Of a DNA stretch of 64,000 nt, positions 1 to 12,612 are shown piece after piece. A model generated the notes under the pieces. The model was not told where the DNA came from. It saw only the letters and a list, made by a program, of their open reading frames with translations, and did no database searches. Within the stretch, counting starts at the first letter, position 1. Every line of letters begins with the position of its first letter. Source of the DNA: Dipetalonema caudispina (taxonomy: Eukaryota > Nematoda > Chromadorea > Rhabditida > Onchocercidae); NCBI GenBank assembly GCA_013365325.1, contig JABVXV010000136.1, positions 62,001 through 126,000 of the forward strand, given 5' to 3'. A program made the translations under genes and the position numbers.

Positions 1-381
1 TTTACGGCAATCACCAATTAAAAGAAATCGGCAAACATCTACTCTTTCGTAGTAATTAATCATGTTATCATTAAAAATGTACCAACATGGTCCACCACCT
101 GGACAATACATCCATAAACCACTTTGTACGTATCGATGTGCATCTCTATCTTCTGCTACCTTAAATTTGTTTATTTTAAATTTATTAATTATCATACAAA
201 AAAGAGACTAACCTTTTTCTTTTTTGTATATTGTGAATAAACAAAAAAAAAGGAAAAAACTTGAAATTACCTGCCATGCGGGAGTTAATAAAGCGATAAA
301 CAATAAAAAATTGCCGATACATAAAGTGATAAAAGCCACAGCTTGAATTTGCAGCAATGGATTTGACCAATCCAACATCAT
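1..381 (-). CDS. Claudin-like four-pass membrane protein, 5' part (cut by window edge)
   Basis: Two exons are visible on the minus strand: 271-381 (start codon 379-381, with a second ATG at 376-378) and 1-159, which runs off the window. Exon 1 encodes 37 residues, a first membrane segment ending in the motif TPAWQ. Exon 2 continues with the claudin/PMP22 signature GLWMYC followed by a second Cys (PGGGPC) in the first extracellular loop. The phase is continuous across the intron, which has gt/ag ends. Known family: claudin-like proteins are tetraspans with a W-GLW-C-C loop, acting in cell contacts or as channel auxiliary subunits. The exon 1/exon 2 arrangement and the TPAWQ plus GLW-C layout match the complete gene at 3591-5487, so the two look like tandem paralogues. 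The remaining membrane segments lie outside the window. Confidence 0.8.
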
Positions 382-3300
382 TTTTGTAAAAATTTGTCAG
401 CTTTCTTTTTTTTTTTTTATTCTATTATTTTTCAGATTTTGCTAACAAGATTTTGATGTGTTGTACGATCATTTTATGGCGAATGCGAAATCCTACAAAA
501 GAATGAAAACATCAAAGGATTTGAAAGTGGGGCAATATTTCTGCATCTTAAGCGCTTAATTGCACCAGTGATCACTGAAATTTCCGATCTCATTTTGAAA
601 ATTTCCACAACAAACGACATATATTGAAATGAGTAGATGCAACTTCTATGAAAGATGCATTTGATGGTTAAGATTATTGAAATTTTTAAATGAAACAATT
701 CATAGATGATGAAAAAATGCATTGTTTTGATTAGCATAAATGAGAAGGTACATAGTAGGAAATAATTAAAAGGTCTTTAACAAGAAAAAAAAAGTAACAG
801 TAAATTTTTAAGGATAAAAAATTTCAATAATATTTGGATTTAAAACGAAAAAGCCTTTAACACCTATTAAAATCTTTAATCTTTAATAATATTAAAAGAG
901 AATTTCAGAAATTCAAACTTCAATTTTTCATTCTTTTCTCTTTTGATGCATTAAATCTTAAAAAAAAATTAAAGATTCAAAGACTATCGAATATCGACTT
1001 AATCATTATTTGATATGTCAAAGTATCAAATTAACACTAAAATAATTATTATTTGGTAAATTAGATCTTCTGATCAGTTAACGATGTTAATCACATTTAC
1101 ATTACAATAGAATGGTAATTATTTCTATCTTATCTTTCATTTTTTTTTTTTTTTTGATTGATAAGGAAGAATCCATCGATTTAAGAATGGAATATATTAT
1201 CATCAATGGATAGATAATCAAATGTATATTAAACATTGCAGGTGATGGACATAACCATAAGCTAGCTGAAAGATTTTCTTCTTAATATGCTACTCTATAT
1301 TTTTCCCATAATTCACGAATTTTAAGCTTATACGATATAATTCTGAAGTTTATTTCAATTGAAAGATGGAAGAAATAAGCCTAGTTGAAGTTTTTAACTT
1401 CATTAAATGTGCTAATTAATTAAATCTCAGTTTTGAAAAATGTTGTTGAATTTTGGCAAAATTAAAGTATGAGGTGAATATAAAATGAAAAATGATTTAA
1501 TAGTTACTTCTAACTATTAAATCTTATTTTTCAAAAAAAAAAAAAGAAAGCAATTGTAATACTACCTATTCAAAACAACTTTTGAAAATTACTGGCAAAT
1601 TTTCTGCAAAATTAGTGAAATTTATTGAAGCAATCAAAGAAACAGGAAACTGGAATCAAAACATTCTATTAATTTTTCCTCTTCGGAACAAGGTAACAAC
1701 AGTAATAGCTGAATGATTGTTATCTACAATGGATAGAAAAGTCAAAGTTTCTAATATTTGTTGATAAGATCAAAAAGTTTATGATAATTTTTACAGAATA
1801 GAACAGATACTAAGTTGAATTCTATCGAATAGCAAATAGACACATTTACAATGATTACAATTCAGGTGAAATATCAGGATGGTGAGGAAAAGTTTCAAAG
1901 TTGTAAACAAAAAAAAAAAAAGGAAAAGTGGATTTTCCCAAAAGTGGAAAAAAAAAACGGAACAAATTATGAAAGCTTTAATCAAATGAAGAAACGTAAA
2001 TAAAGGTAGAAGTCTCCTTGGTAACAGATACAAAAAAAAAAAAAAAAAATAAATGTCAACTTAGCCTTGGCCTAACGAATTGCCTTAATGGATTGGCAGA
2101 AAATGAAACTTCCTCAGGTATGTGCATGCATGTGACACAAACAATTTTATGAATTTTGAAAATATGGACAAATTCAATCTTCGAACCTTACCTATCGCTT
2201 ACCAGTTTCGGAGTTATTCGAAGGGACAAAGATCAGAGTGAAAATGTGAGGCGCAATGACGCAATAATGCACCAAATATCAATAATATTTAGAATCACTT
2301 TTTCTGTTTATCAAATTTAGTTTAAAATTTAGTTCCCCTTGATGTAAACATCAAAATAATCGAAAATCAGGGATGAATTGAGCAATAATAAAAATTTTGA
2401 TTGAAAGATGAATTTTCAACGTTTTTCAAGAAAAATGATGTAGTTTTAGAAATAAGTTTGCCACATGATTTCAAATGATTATATGATTGAGTAATGGGTA
2501 TTCATAAATTATGCTATATTAATTAATGATTAACTAAAAAGTAAAAAAGTAGCTTTTGTAAATTAATCACTCATAGATGAATATTCTGTTCAGAAACTAT
2601 TTAAAAATTTATTCTATATCGTAATTACTCATAGCAAATCTTTACATTATTTATTGTATCGTTTATGGCTTCCTATTATCATCTTATTGATGGTGAGTAT
2701 CAGCAAGAGAGTAGAAGAAGTACAAATAGGTTTTGGAATATTAAATTGAAAAATCCAACTGAACTGAAGGAATGAAAGAATGAGACTGACAGATGCTTAA
2801 ATAAATATAGGAAAAAAAGATTCGACAATCGAAAAAAAAAGCTTGTTACTTCAAAAATTCATACGTAAAAATCCTGTCGTAAAGATTTGTGAGATAGGAA
2901 TTCAATATTTCAATGTTTTATTTTGAGAAAATAATCTGAAATTCATCAAAATGGAAAGTTGTAATGCAAATCAATTTAGAATGACCAGTGACTGTCGAAA
3001 TGACGACATTTTGCTGCGATGATGTCGGTATTAACGATCTAAAATACATGGAATTAGACGAAGAGAGATATTTCATTCTAAAATGCTAAATGAAAAAGAA
3101 TGACAACATACAGGGTCATTATTTGGAGAATGAAAACTTCATTCATAAAATTTGTTTGGTCGATTGATCTGATGATTGAGTAATCTTTATCTTAGTAGTA
3201 TTTCATAGATATATATATTTTTTTTTCATCAAAATTTCCATACCTTTTATTTAGATCGAACTAGGAAAAATCAATTTTTACCCTTTTTTTTTTCAGATTT

Positions 3301-3590
3301 AAATGTTTTTTCATCCTTACAAATTTGACAGATGCAAGATTATTTTAAAAGGTCCATGTTTCTATGAAATATGACTGAGAAAGAAAACGAGACTTGGCTT
3401 CAACTTGTGCTACAATTTTCTACAGTTGTCGCATTAAATTTGAACGAGTTCGATGATTTATTAAGTATTGATTACTGAATTATAGATCAATTCATGTATC
3501 AAAGGCAATAACAACATTTTCAGAAATCAGTGCAAAACACATTTTATCAGGATAAATCGTCACAGTAAACACATAAAGTTTATGTTATCG
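382..3590. other. Intergenic spacer between the two claudin-like genes
   Basis: About 3.2 kb of AT-rich sequence with many A and T runs. I found no open reading frame with coding character, only short frames generated by homopolymers. It must contain the promoter of the upstream-facing gene and the 3' untranslated region of the next one, but no specific signal could be identified. Confidence 0.6.
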
Positions 3591-5487
3591 TCATTTCCGG
3601 TATTTTTGAGGCAGTTCAGGTAAGGCACGCATTGCGAAAAAATCTTCCCGAGGATGACGATATTGATAAGCCTAAAATTTTGATCTTACCATAGAGATTT
3701 CATCATATATTTGTTGAAAAATTCAAAAATAAATGAAAAGAAAATAAACGAAATTAACAAATCATAAAAAATCGTCGAAAAAAAGAAATTAATAAATTTC
3801 TAGCAAACAGAATGTTGAAAGTAAACAACATAAATGCTAAATAAATAAGCAAACAAATTGACCTGTTGTGATGAAAAAATATTTTGACTTAATCGTGTTG
3901 GAGTGTTACTTTGAGAAGATCGATCAAGCATTATCATATAAGCCAATGAGAACAGGAATGATAGTACCAGTAAGATTGAATCTATGAGATGTAAGAAATA
4001 CGAATAACCAACATGCTTCTGAAATCATGATTTTGTATCTCATCATTGCGAGTTTTTTATTTTTTATTTTCAAATTCTGATATTTTCTATAAATCGATAC
4101 TTATACTTACCTCATAAATACCACTAACGCTAACATGATAGAACCTATATTCGAGCATATGAGCAAATACTTGAAATGTTATATTACAACCAATATTGAT
4201 CAGTGCTGAAATGGAATGATAAATAAATCGCATTATTAATGCAAATAAATAAGTAAATAAATAAATAAATAAATAAATAATAAAAATAGCAAAATTACAA
4301 ACCAGAAAGGCCAATTGCAATGGTAAATAAAAATTGAGCACTTCTGCTAACATCTGTTGATTGTGAATAACAAAAGCAAATCATTGCAAAAAGAGCCAGA
4401 AATTGGCCAAATAATAGTATGTACAGTAAAGTATGTTGCCAATCTCAAAATTTTTTTTTTTTATCATTAAGCAACAAATGAATGAATGAATAAATTATGC
4501 AGAATTATTCAGCAAATAATTAAAATTATTTAAAGAAGAAAAAATAGCAAAATAGAGTGACGAATATGAGAATAGGAAAGTATATGAGTACAATATGGGT
4601 CAAAGTGACAAATATTAGGACAAGAAGACATATGAATATAATTCTAAGATATAGAAGCCATAATTAAGTGTACAGGATATAATGCAATTAAACAAATTAT
4701 GAACTAACCATAGAATGCTGGTGTCCGAATACTGACCACTTGTGGATTTGTGTAAAAATCAACATCAGTTTTGGTGAATGTATAAGTACAGGAGAGCATT
4801 CCAGATGGTCTACGATTTGGTAAATTATTTAATTTAATAAGGTTTACGAATTCTCGACAATTAGAATTTATTGTTTGTATGTTAGTGAATTTTTAATAAA
4901 ATATTGAATTTCATGCGTTTTTGTTTTCTTTTTGAAATAGTAATTAATTCATGTTTAGCATCCACAATCTCAGATTAATTTCGAATAAAATTTAAAGGAA
5001 TTAAAATTGAGACGAACAACTTACCTTGTCTGACAATTCATCCATAACCCGCTCTGTATCCACTGTTGTAATTCTCGAACATAAACTACCTAAGTAAGAG
5101 AGAGAGAGAGAAAGTTTTACTAATTAATACAAATTTCATTGAAACTTTTCTCTATTTCAGTAATGAATTCTTTATTGATAAATTATTCGTTTTGAAACAA
5201 GAAAAGAAATTATTGAACATTAGCTTAATGCTTCATCTCATATTAACTTAATGATACAACAATTTTAAAAAGTATACAGTAATATAATTGAATTGGATAT
5301 TTTCAAAAATTCTTACATTTCAATTATTGCTTACCGTAGGTAAAATTTTAGAGAGAAATATTTTCAACTTTTCGTAAATGTTCACCTGCCATGCTGGTGT
5401 TGCTAGAGCTACAAAATTGATGATCGTCCCGATTAATGCAATGATAAATGAGGGAATTTGTAGCGTTCCTCGTGCAGAAGATACCAT
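3591..5487 (-). CDS. Claudin-like four-pass membrane protein, complete
   Basis: Seven minus-strand exons join in one frame: 5386-5487, 5025-5089, 4709-4809, 4303-4443, 4111-4205, 3863-4018 and 3591-3671, giving 246 residues plus a stop. Membrane segment 1 lies in exon 1 and ends in TPAWQ. Exons 2 and 3 carry the claudin/PMP22 loop signature GLWMNC followed by a second Cys about 10 residues on. Segments 2 and 3 lie in exon 4 and the start of exon 5, segment 4 in exon 6, followed by a polar cytoplasmic tail rich in Arg and Pro in exon 7. Length and topology are normal for claudin-like tetraspans. Family knowledge places such proteins at cell junctions or as channel or receptor auxiliary subunits; which applies here cannot be told. 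The acceptor of exon 4 (preceded by TTTGAG) and the donor of exon 6 (GTCAAT) are weak but keep the frame. Confidence 0.85.
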
Positions 5488-6066
5488 TGAGAGCATCGTA
5501 ATTTACAGGATTAATTAGTAACGAAACAATAATTAATTCTTAGAATATTTTATAAAAACTATAGCTACAAATTGTAATACCAGGTGGTTTCAATTTTGAC
5601 ATCTGTGAAAAGCGTAATTTGACTATCAATGTTTATTAGACCCGTATTTATATCAAACGTTTTGATAATGATCTGAAAATTTAGAAAAATTTTGTCAATA
5701 ATACATTCATCTATTTTAATAGAAATGAACGAAGTTCACTAAATAAAATTAGAATTAAAAAGAAAAATATCAACTAATTCATCATATTAAATGTAAAATA
5801 TGAAGGAAACTTGCAAATAGATATCATTATAAAATATAACAAATTCAATCATTTAATCATCCACAAAAATAAAAAATAAAAAAGATAAAATTAGCTTTTT
5901 AAATAAAATTGCTATAAGAAATTAATCAATGATCTGTTAGAAAAGTAAAGATTAAAAAATTTTAAATTCTCAAATGATGATGATAGCACATGGATGATGT
6001 AAATTTAAGAATCATCCCTTTCTTGAACAGGTTTTTACTGCGCCGCGCATACATTCAAATATATAT

Positions 6067-6067
<1 letters not shown>

Positions 6068-6116
<49 letters not shown>

Positions 6117-6133
6117 ACACACAGACACACACA
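6068..6133. repeat. CA/GT dinucleotide microsatellite
   Basis: A nearly pure run of CA dinucleotides with two TA or GA interruptions near its right end. It creates a long Cys/Val frame on the minus strand that is not a gene. Confidence 0.95.
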
Positions 6134-9100
6134 TATAAACAGACACTATCCATTCTCAACTGATTATTGCTATGCACATGCACTACTAAATTGTTGGAAA
6201 AATTTTTCAAACCTTTATGTGTACAGTGAAAATCGATTGTCAACCCATCGCTGTGCTATCTCCGCAAATGGTTGTCAAGGACAAAGTTGCGGGTGTAGCT
6301 ACGACATTTATTGTTGTCCATTTTGAAAACTTAATCGATTAGGGAAAAATATATCTTAGCTTATTTATTACATTTGGAAATTTTGTTAAAAAAAAGAAAA
6401 AAAAAAACACAAATGGATATAATGAAAAATTTAAATTTAATCATATTTAAACTTTATCTCATAAGAAAATATTAATACAAATGATATTATTAACAAATAT
6501 TGATAGTTGTGATCAGAGAAGAATTACAATGATTTTCTGATACAGATGAAATATGAATCAAATTTGTATTTTTTTTCTTCAGAATTAAATTATTCAAAAA
6601 GAATTAAACTATTTAAAAGATAAATAAATACTATAATTTTAAGCATTAAAATGATGATGAATTAATAAAGAGTAGTCTGCAAGAAAGCTTTCTAAGGATT
6701 GCTAATTATTAATGATACACACATGGGATTGTAATTATTGCAATGATCAATGGAATGAATAAACTCATTAAGATCATCTCTGATACTTCGTATATTACAC
6801 ATATGGAATAAAGGAAAATTTGCTATAAAAAGCAAAAAAAGAACAGATGGAACAATCGTAGAGATATGATTGATGATAAGTAATCATTCAGACGATTTGC
6901 ATTCGATTACTTCTTATTATTACATTGATAAGTTTGAAATTTAAGAGTAACATGCCATTTGAGGTGAAAATATTGAAAAAAGAGAATCGAAGATATCTTT
7001 TATTTTTGTGATCAAGAAAGAAGAAAGATTTGAAATGGAATGAAAATTTTTAAAAATTATGAAATGATTACTATCATAATAAATAAAAATTACAGTATAG
7101 GATGACAATAAGAATTGATTTTTCAAATGCAAAGTAAGCATTATTTCAGATTGAAGAGTAAAACTTGCATACTGAATATGATCGAATGTTTGATATGATA
7201 AGATTAGATGAATGGAAGGATTTGAGATTTCTGGAAAAAAAAAATTCAACGAAAATCAACTGAAATTGAAATTCATTAAAGTTCACGGCTAATAGATTCC
7301 TGAAAAAGAAATTATCAAACAACAAAAGGTTCGAGACATATATTTGATTCAATTTAAATAAAAAGTAATGCTATTCGCCATGGATCCAATAAATTAAACT
7401 ATTTCCTAACTAAAGGCCTGTTTCTAAAATTTAGTAAAGACTTTTCAATAAATTGCAACACATTTACAACAGATATACAATTACAACAAATAATATTAAT
7501 AACGCAATCAGAGAATGCATAAATGATTATCAAAGTTTATATGTATAACAAATTAAGAATAATACTAATCAAAGTTTTAATTGGGAACAGTTAAGTATTA
7601 AATTTTGGTGCCGAATAATTGAAATTTTAGAATGAATACTTCCAATTTTATTGTTTAATAATTATCTCAGAAATGTTACGTTTTTAGATATTGCAAAATC
7701 TTTCACACACACAAAAAAAAATAAAACGTTTCTTTTCAATTGATATTAAATTAATAAAAATGTCTTATTACAATAGGTTGCCAAATAATTAGTATATAAG
7801 AATATATATCGATTATCCTTACTTAAAAGTTATTTTTTAAATCAAAAAAAATAGACCATTTTTTTCTGTATCCTGATCTCTTAAGCTTTGAAAAATTTTA
7901 ATCTTCTTCGATCCTACCGGATCTTTTCAGTTCTAAAATCTAAATTATCATCTGTGATAACACTTCATGCAAACCAATGATATGTGATTTAAATTTAAGA
8001 TTGAAATCTTATATGATATTATTTCCAGGAAGAACTCAACAAAGGAATTATGAATAATTTTTTTCTTTTTAATTATCACTTCTTAGTTGATATAGATGAC
8101 AACATGAAGTGTAAAACAAGAATATCCTGTTTTCTTTTTTTTCAACATTGTGAAATTAGATGAATTGCTTTTTACACTGTTTGATATTTTGAATTTTCGA
8201 ATTTTAAATTGAAGCGAATTAATTTTAAATTTACTTCATTTTTCCTCTAATTATTTAATAATCATCAATATATATGTTACTATATTAGCCTTTCATTATT
8301 TTTCTCTTGCAATTTATGGCTCTTTCCATCCTTTCTGTCCTAGGCTTTGATATTTTACTGGCAATAAATTTGACAGGATAAAAGAAATAAACCATTTCCT
8401 CAAGCTGTTCATAAATTCAATGAAGATAGTGCAACGGAATAACGGAATGCTTTCAATTTTTTTTTTTTTTCCAACTCAAACAAAGTTAATAAAATACGAT
8501 TTTTTTTTTTTTTTTTTAGGATATTCGAAGACATTTCGAAATTCGATAAGACTTTAACTTTTCACTTTAAAAGTTCTTTTCAATTGAAACAACAGAAAGA
8601 TGGGAAGAAAAAAAAAAAAAAAAGACCCATCCAAATATATAGCAAACAAACAAACAGATTGAAAATAAAATTAAGCATTCTTTTGTAATCTCATCTTGCA
8701 TGCAATTCCGGCTTCTTTCCAATATAATCAGTTCTATTTCCGGAAGCATTCACACTAATCATTCTTCCAAATCATCCATCCATTTAATGTTCAAATCAGA
8801 TGCCTATGAAATCCTTTTTTTTAACTTTCTTTATTCTTCATTCTACCACTGATTGTCATCACAAATGCAAATATAACCAAAAGTAACTATTCCAGAAAAA
8901 ATTTTATTTCAAAAATTTCGAACTTATAAGTAAGTTTTTTGTTTTCGGTTCTATTTAATTACTGGTGTATATTTGTATGATTTAATTATTTCTGTTAGAG
9001 TTAGCACTTTCATTTGATTGAATTGAAGTTGACGCAGGAACATTCATGAAATTTAATCATCATAAAATAATTTTACAAATGGTGGCATATGATGTAATAG

Positions 9101-10059
9101 TTGCGCAAAATTAACTTTTTAAAAATTTCTTACTTGCTTGGAAATTTTAAAGTTTCTAAAATATTATACTTTAAGCTCAAAACTTTTAATGAAAGTGCGA
9201 TATTAATAACAGATGGAAAATTAGTCAACATTTAATCTTTATTTTCTTAAAAAGATTTAGATTTTGAAAATAGGAACAAATCTGAATGAACATTCATTGA
9301 TTCCATTACATTATTCGTACATATGCCTATGTAATCCAAAGCTTGGCTTTTTTTTTAAAAAAAAAATTTGAAAAGTTTTCAGAAATTTATTAAGAAACCA
9401 AAATTGGAAAAGGAGTTTAAAAAAAGGCTGTGATGTTCAGATTTTTGAGATATTTCATATAAAAAAAAAAAGCTTCCATAAATAGAATACTTCAAACAGA
9501 CCAAATAAAAAATCCATTGAAATCAAAAATTTCTAGTTTATATCGTTATTTGCTAACAAGTTTGCTGGATGTTTTTCTGCATTTCATTTTATCTTTGTTG
9601 AAAAATAAAACATTATCGAACGACGTAGAAAATTTCAGTTCTTATTATAACATGTAATTATTCCATTATTTCTCTTTATGCTTACAATGATTTGTATTTG
9701 TAGTGAGAAAAAAATTATCATTTAGATTCGAAATAAAAAATAAATTCAATTTTTACAATTTAAAATTCAAATGTAAATAGGTTGATTTATTACTGATAAT
9801 TTCTTATTATCAAGAATAACACTTCTAATTACATTTTAATTCGAATGTAAATTTCAATTCAAATCTAAAATAATTCGTGCATGCAAGCAATTGTAGTAAG
9901 TGGCTGACTATTTGTTGTGCTTATAATAAGTTATGTGGGAAGCTAACTTTATCCTCAAGAGAATTTAACAACGATTTATGAATTTGTAACTTCAGCAAAA
10001 GCAAAAAGCCTTGATGCTAGCAGTATCAACTTGCTAGTTTTCAGTTGGATTATTAACAT

Positions 10060-10136
10060 ACACACAGACACATACACACAAACAAACATACAAACACACA
10101 CACACACACATACACATACACATACATACACAGACA
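10060..10136. repeat. Imperfect CA-rich microsatellite
   Basis: CA repeats interrupted by GA, TA and AA dinucleotides, including a clean core of about ten units near 10094-10110. It lies in non-coding sequence. Confidence 0.9.
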
Positions 10137-12467
10137 TATATGACATACGTAGAATGAACAATATAGACATATTTTTGCTTCGTTGATAGATATTTTGCTT
10201 AAAAATTTATACTTCATTTTTAAATTTATCTTTTAAAAAAATTCAATATATTTGTTATTTTGTTGGTTCTTATTAATTTATTCTGTTAATAGTAATTTTC
10301 CATTCTTCATTAAACTTCTTTTTACCTATGCTTTTTCTGCAGAAACTTTTTTTCATTTTTGATAAATTAAATTTAATTTATATAAATATCTAATGTATGA
10401 ATCACATTTAGTCGTTATTCCTCAATTTACATATTTTGCAATTGTGAAAAATTTACACTTTTACATATCGTAAGAATTATATGTTATGTATAAATTCATA
10501 TGATCATATATGATTCGTTTTTTTTTCTCTTTTCTGTAAAATATTAAAAATTATCAATGACGACATTTGTTGGTTTTCTCAATTATAGTATTCTCAGAGC
10601 TTCAGCTTTCCTCTGGGAAATGTCATCAAAATGATAAAGAGCTAAGATATTTTAAAAAAATTTGTTCTTTAACCTATCACGATGTGAGGTGATGAAAAAT
10701 GCACAATCATGTTTTAAATTTGTGTCATTTATTTAATTAAAATAAATTGTAAACTAAAGGAATAGAAAAAAAGCATATGAAAATGAAATTTTAGAATGTG
10801 ATAAGAATAATGCGACATGTTTTACTTTATTGTTTTAAATAGTTCAAAAAATTTAAAATTCTTTAATGGATTATTTTATTTTGCATTTGTATCGATAAAA
10901 TTTTTTTCAAAATTGACAGTAATTTCTCACAAATCAGCGAAAAATGCTTTGGATAAGATGATTATCAAATAATCGTTTAGTAAGATCCTGGTTGGGATGC
11001 ATTGAAATGGGTAAACTAAATTATGAAAGCTATCCATCATTTCTTTTTCTTCAACATAAAAGTAATTTATGCACTAAAAATGTACCAGGATTCGATACCA
11101 AAATGACATCATTTTGGAATGTTAATTTTTTAAGTCTATGCTATTTCAGTGAGCCAAAAATTTGTTGAAATTCAATAAAATTTATTAAATTTTATTTGTT
11201 AAAAAACAAAACTTTTGCTAACATTATGAGAGAAAATGGAAAAATTTGTTTACAAAATTGTAATAATTATCATTAATGATTAGAATTTAACAAAAATTTT
11301 ACTTATAGGCCATTCCAAATCATGCTAAATTTTCTTCCGGTCTAATTTTTGATTCATTCAGCCTACCTGGTCCACAATATTCTTTTTCAGGAATATCCGG
11401 CAGTAACAATTCTTTCGTTATCTGCTATCAGACTTTCGTACTCCTTTGTTGAAAATTACAATGAAAATTTTGATTTTATATCATTTTCTTTTTTTGCAAA
11501 TAAATATCAGACTGTTTATTACATCTATTGTTGGATAATTTTAGTTCAAAACGATTTTTTTTTTCCAATTATAGCATATTATATCATTTTAATGTATCAA
11601 ATAATGATAATAATATGTTTAATTAGCATATTTTAAAATAGATAAATCTAAATTCTTTGCTTCGTTAATTAAAAAAAATAATTTTTCCAAAAATTACATA
11701 AAATGTTTATTGCTTATAATCAAATTTTTCATTACTAAATTAATCCAAAATTATTATATGAAATATAAAATATTAAAAAAGAGTACAATTTTATGAGAAT
11801 TGATGAAATGAACGAAAAAAACTAAACGGATGTAACAAAAACCAATGGTTCCAAAAATATCGATCATAGAATATGAGACCCACCAACCACACATGAATAC
11901 ATCATTAATTGCCCAACTGATTCCTAATATTATCCTTTATGCTTTTGGCATTTCAACAGATATCGTTTACTTACCACATTTGCATAATATTCACAAAATG
12001 GTTCACTTTAATATGTCCGTCCATTTATCAAATTTTTTTTTTTCTACCAATGATTACTATGCTTCATTCATTCATTCATTCATTGTTGAAGTTCATTGAA
12101 ATAGTATCTTCTTGATTTATTTATAAATTTTCATCAGAATAAGTATCATTTTCTTAAGACTTAATCACATACAATATCTTTTGTTTGTTACATTTCCAAT
12201 TATTTGTTTAATTATTATAATTATTAAATAATAATTGTATAGACATGATTTAAATTTATCCCTTGTTAAACATTAAATTATTTTACATCTTTTTTTAACG
12301 ATCAATTTTCAATTAGTTCGCATGATTTCTGAAATGTGATATTGAGAAACACTTCGAAAAAAAAAGTTTAGAATTTTTAAAAAAGTTAATTTTTTAAAAT
12401 CGATTGCTGATAACTAATATTCATATATGTAATGATCATAATAATAATTGCAGTTTGATTGGTGAAA

Positions 12468-12612
12468 ATGTCGATACCAGACGTAATATCATCAGATTCG
12501 ATCAATCCACCAGCTTTATCAAGTCCAAACTCTGGCAATATTCTAATGTTGTTGAATGTTTTATATACTCCAGGTTTTACCCTTCATACTCCCAATCATC
12601 CACTATTAAATG
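12468..12612 (+). CDS. Isolated exon-like segment with start codon (unassigned)
   Basis: An ATG 14 bases after a TTGCAG acceptor-like site (ending at 12453) opens a frame of 48 codons plus one base, ending at a GT donor. The predicted peptide begins MSIPDVISSD, is rich in Ser, Pro and Asn, and has a mildly hydrophobic centre (ILMLLNVLY). Codon choice and composition look more like protein than the surrounding spacer. It might be a 5' exon of the membrane-protein gene starting at 15059, but its end phase (1) does not fit the first certain exon there, so a linking exon would be needed. I do not recognise the peptide. It could equally be chance. Confidence 0.3.

Larger units (their letters stand above)
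5488..12467. other. Gene-poor AT-rich region
   Basis: Seven kilobases with no supported exon on either strand. It holds two CA-type microsatellites (near 6.1 and 10.1 kb, listed separately), many T and A homopolymers of 8 to 17 bases, and only short random frames. A slightly GC-richer island near 6240-6330 has a short minus-strand frame starting with ATG at the edge of the island, but nothing links it to a gene. The promoter of the claudin-like gene ending at 5487 is presumably within the first part. Confidence 0.55.

Noticed and set aside
6055..6243. Minus-strand frame with a long Cys/Val run
   Set aside because: It is the translation of the CA microsatellite.
9976..10170. Second minus-strand Cys/Val-rich frame
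   Set aside because: Again produced by a CA-type microsatellite, with no exon borders or coding context.
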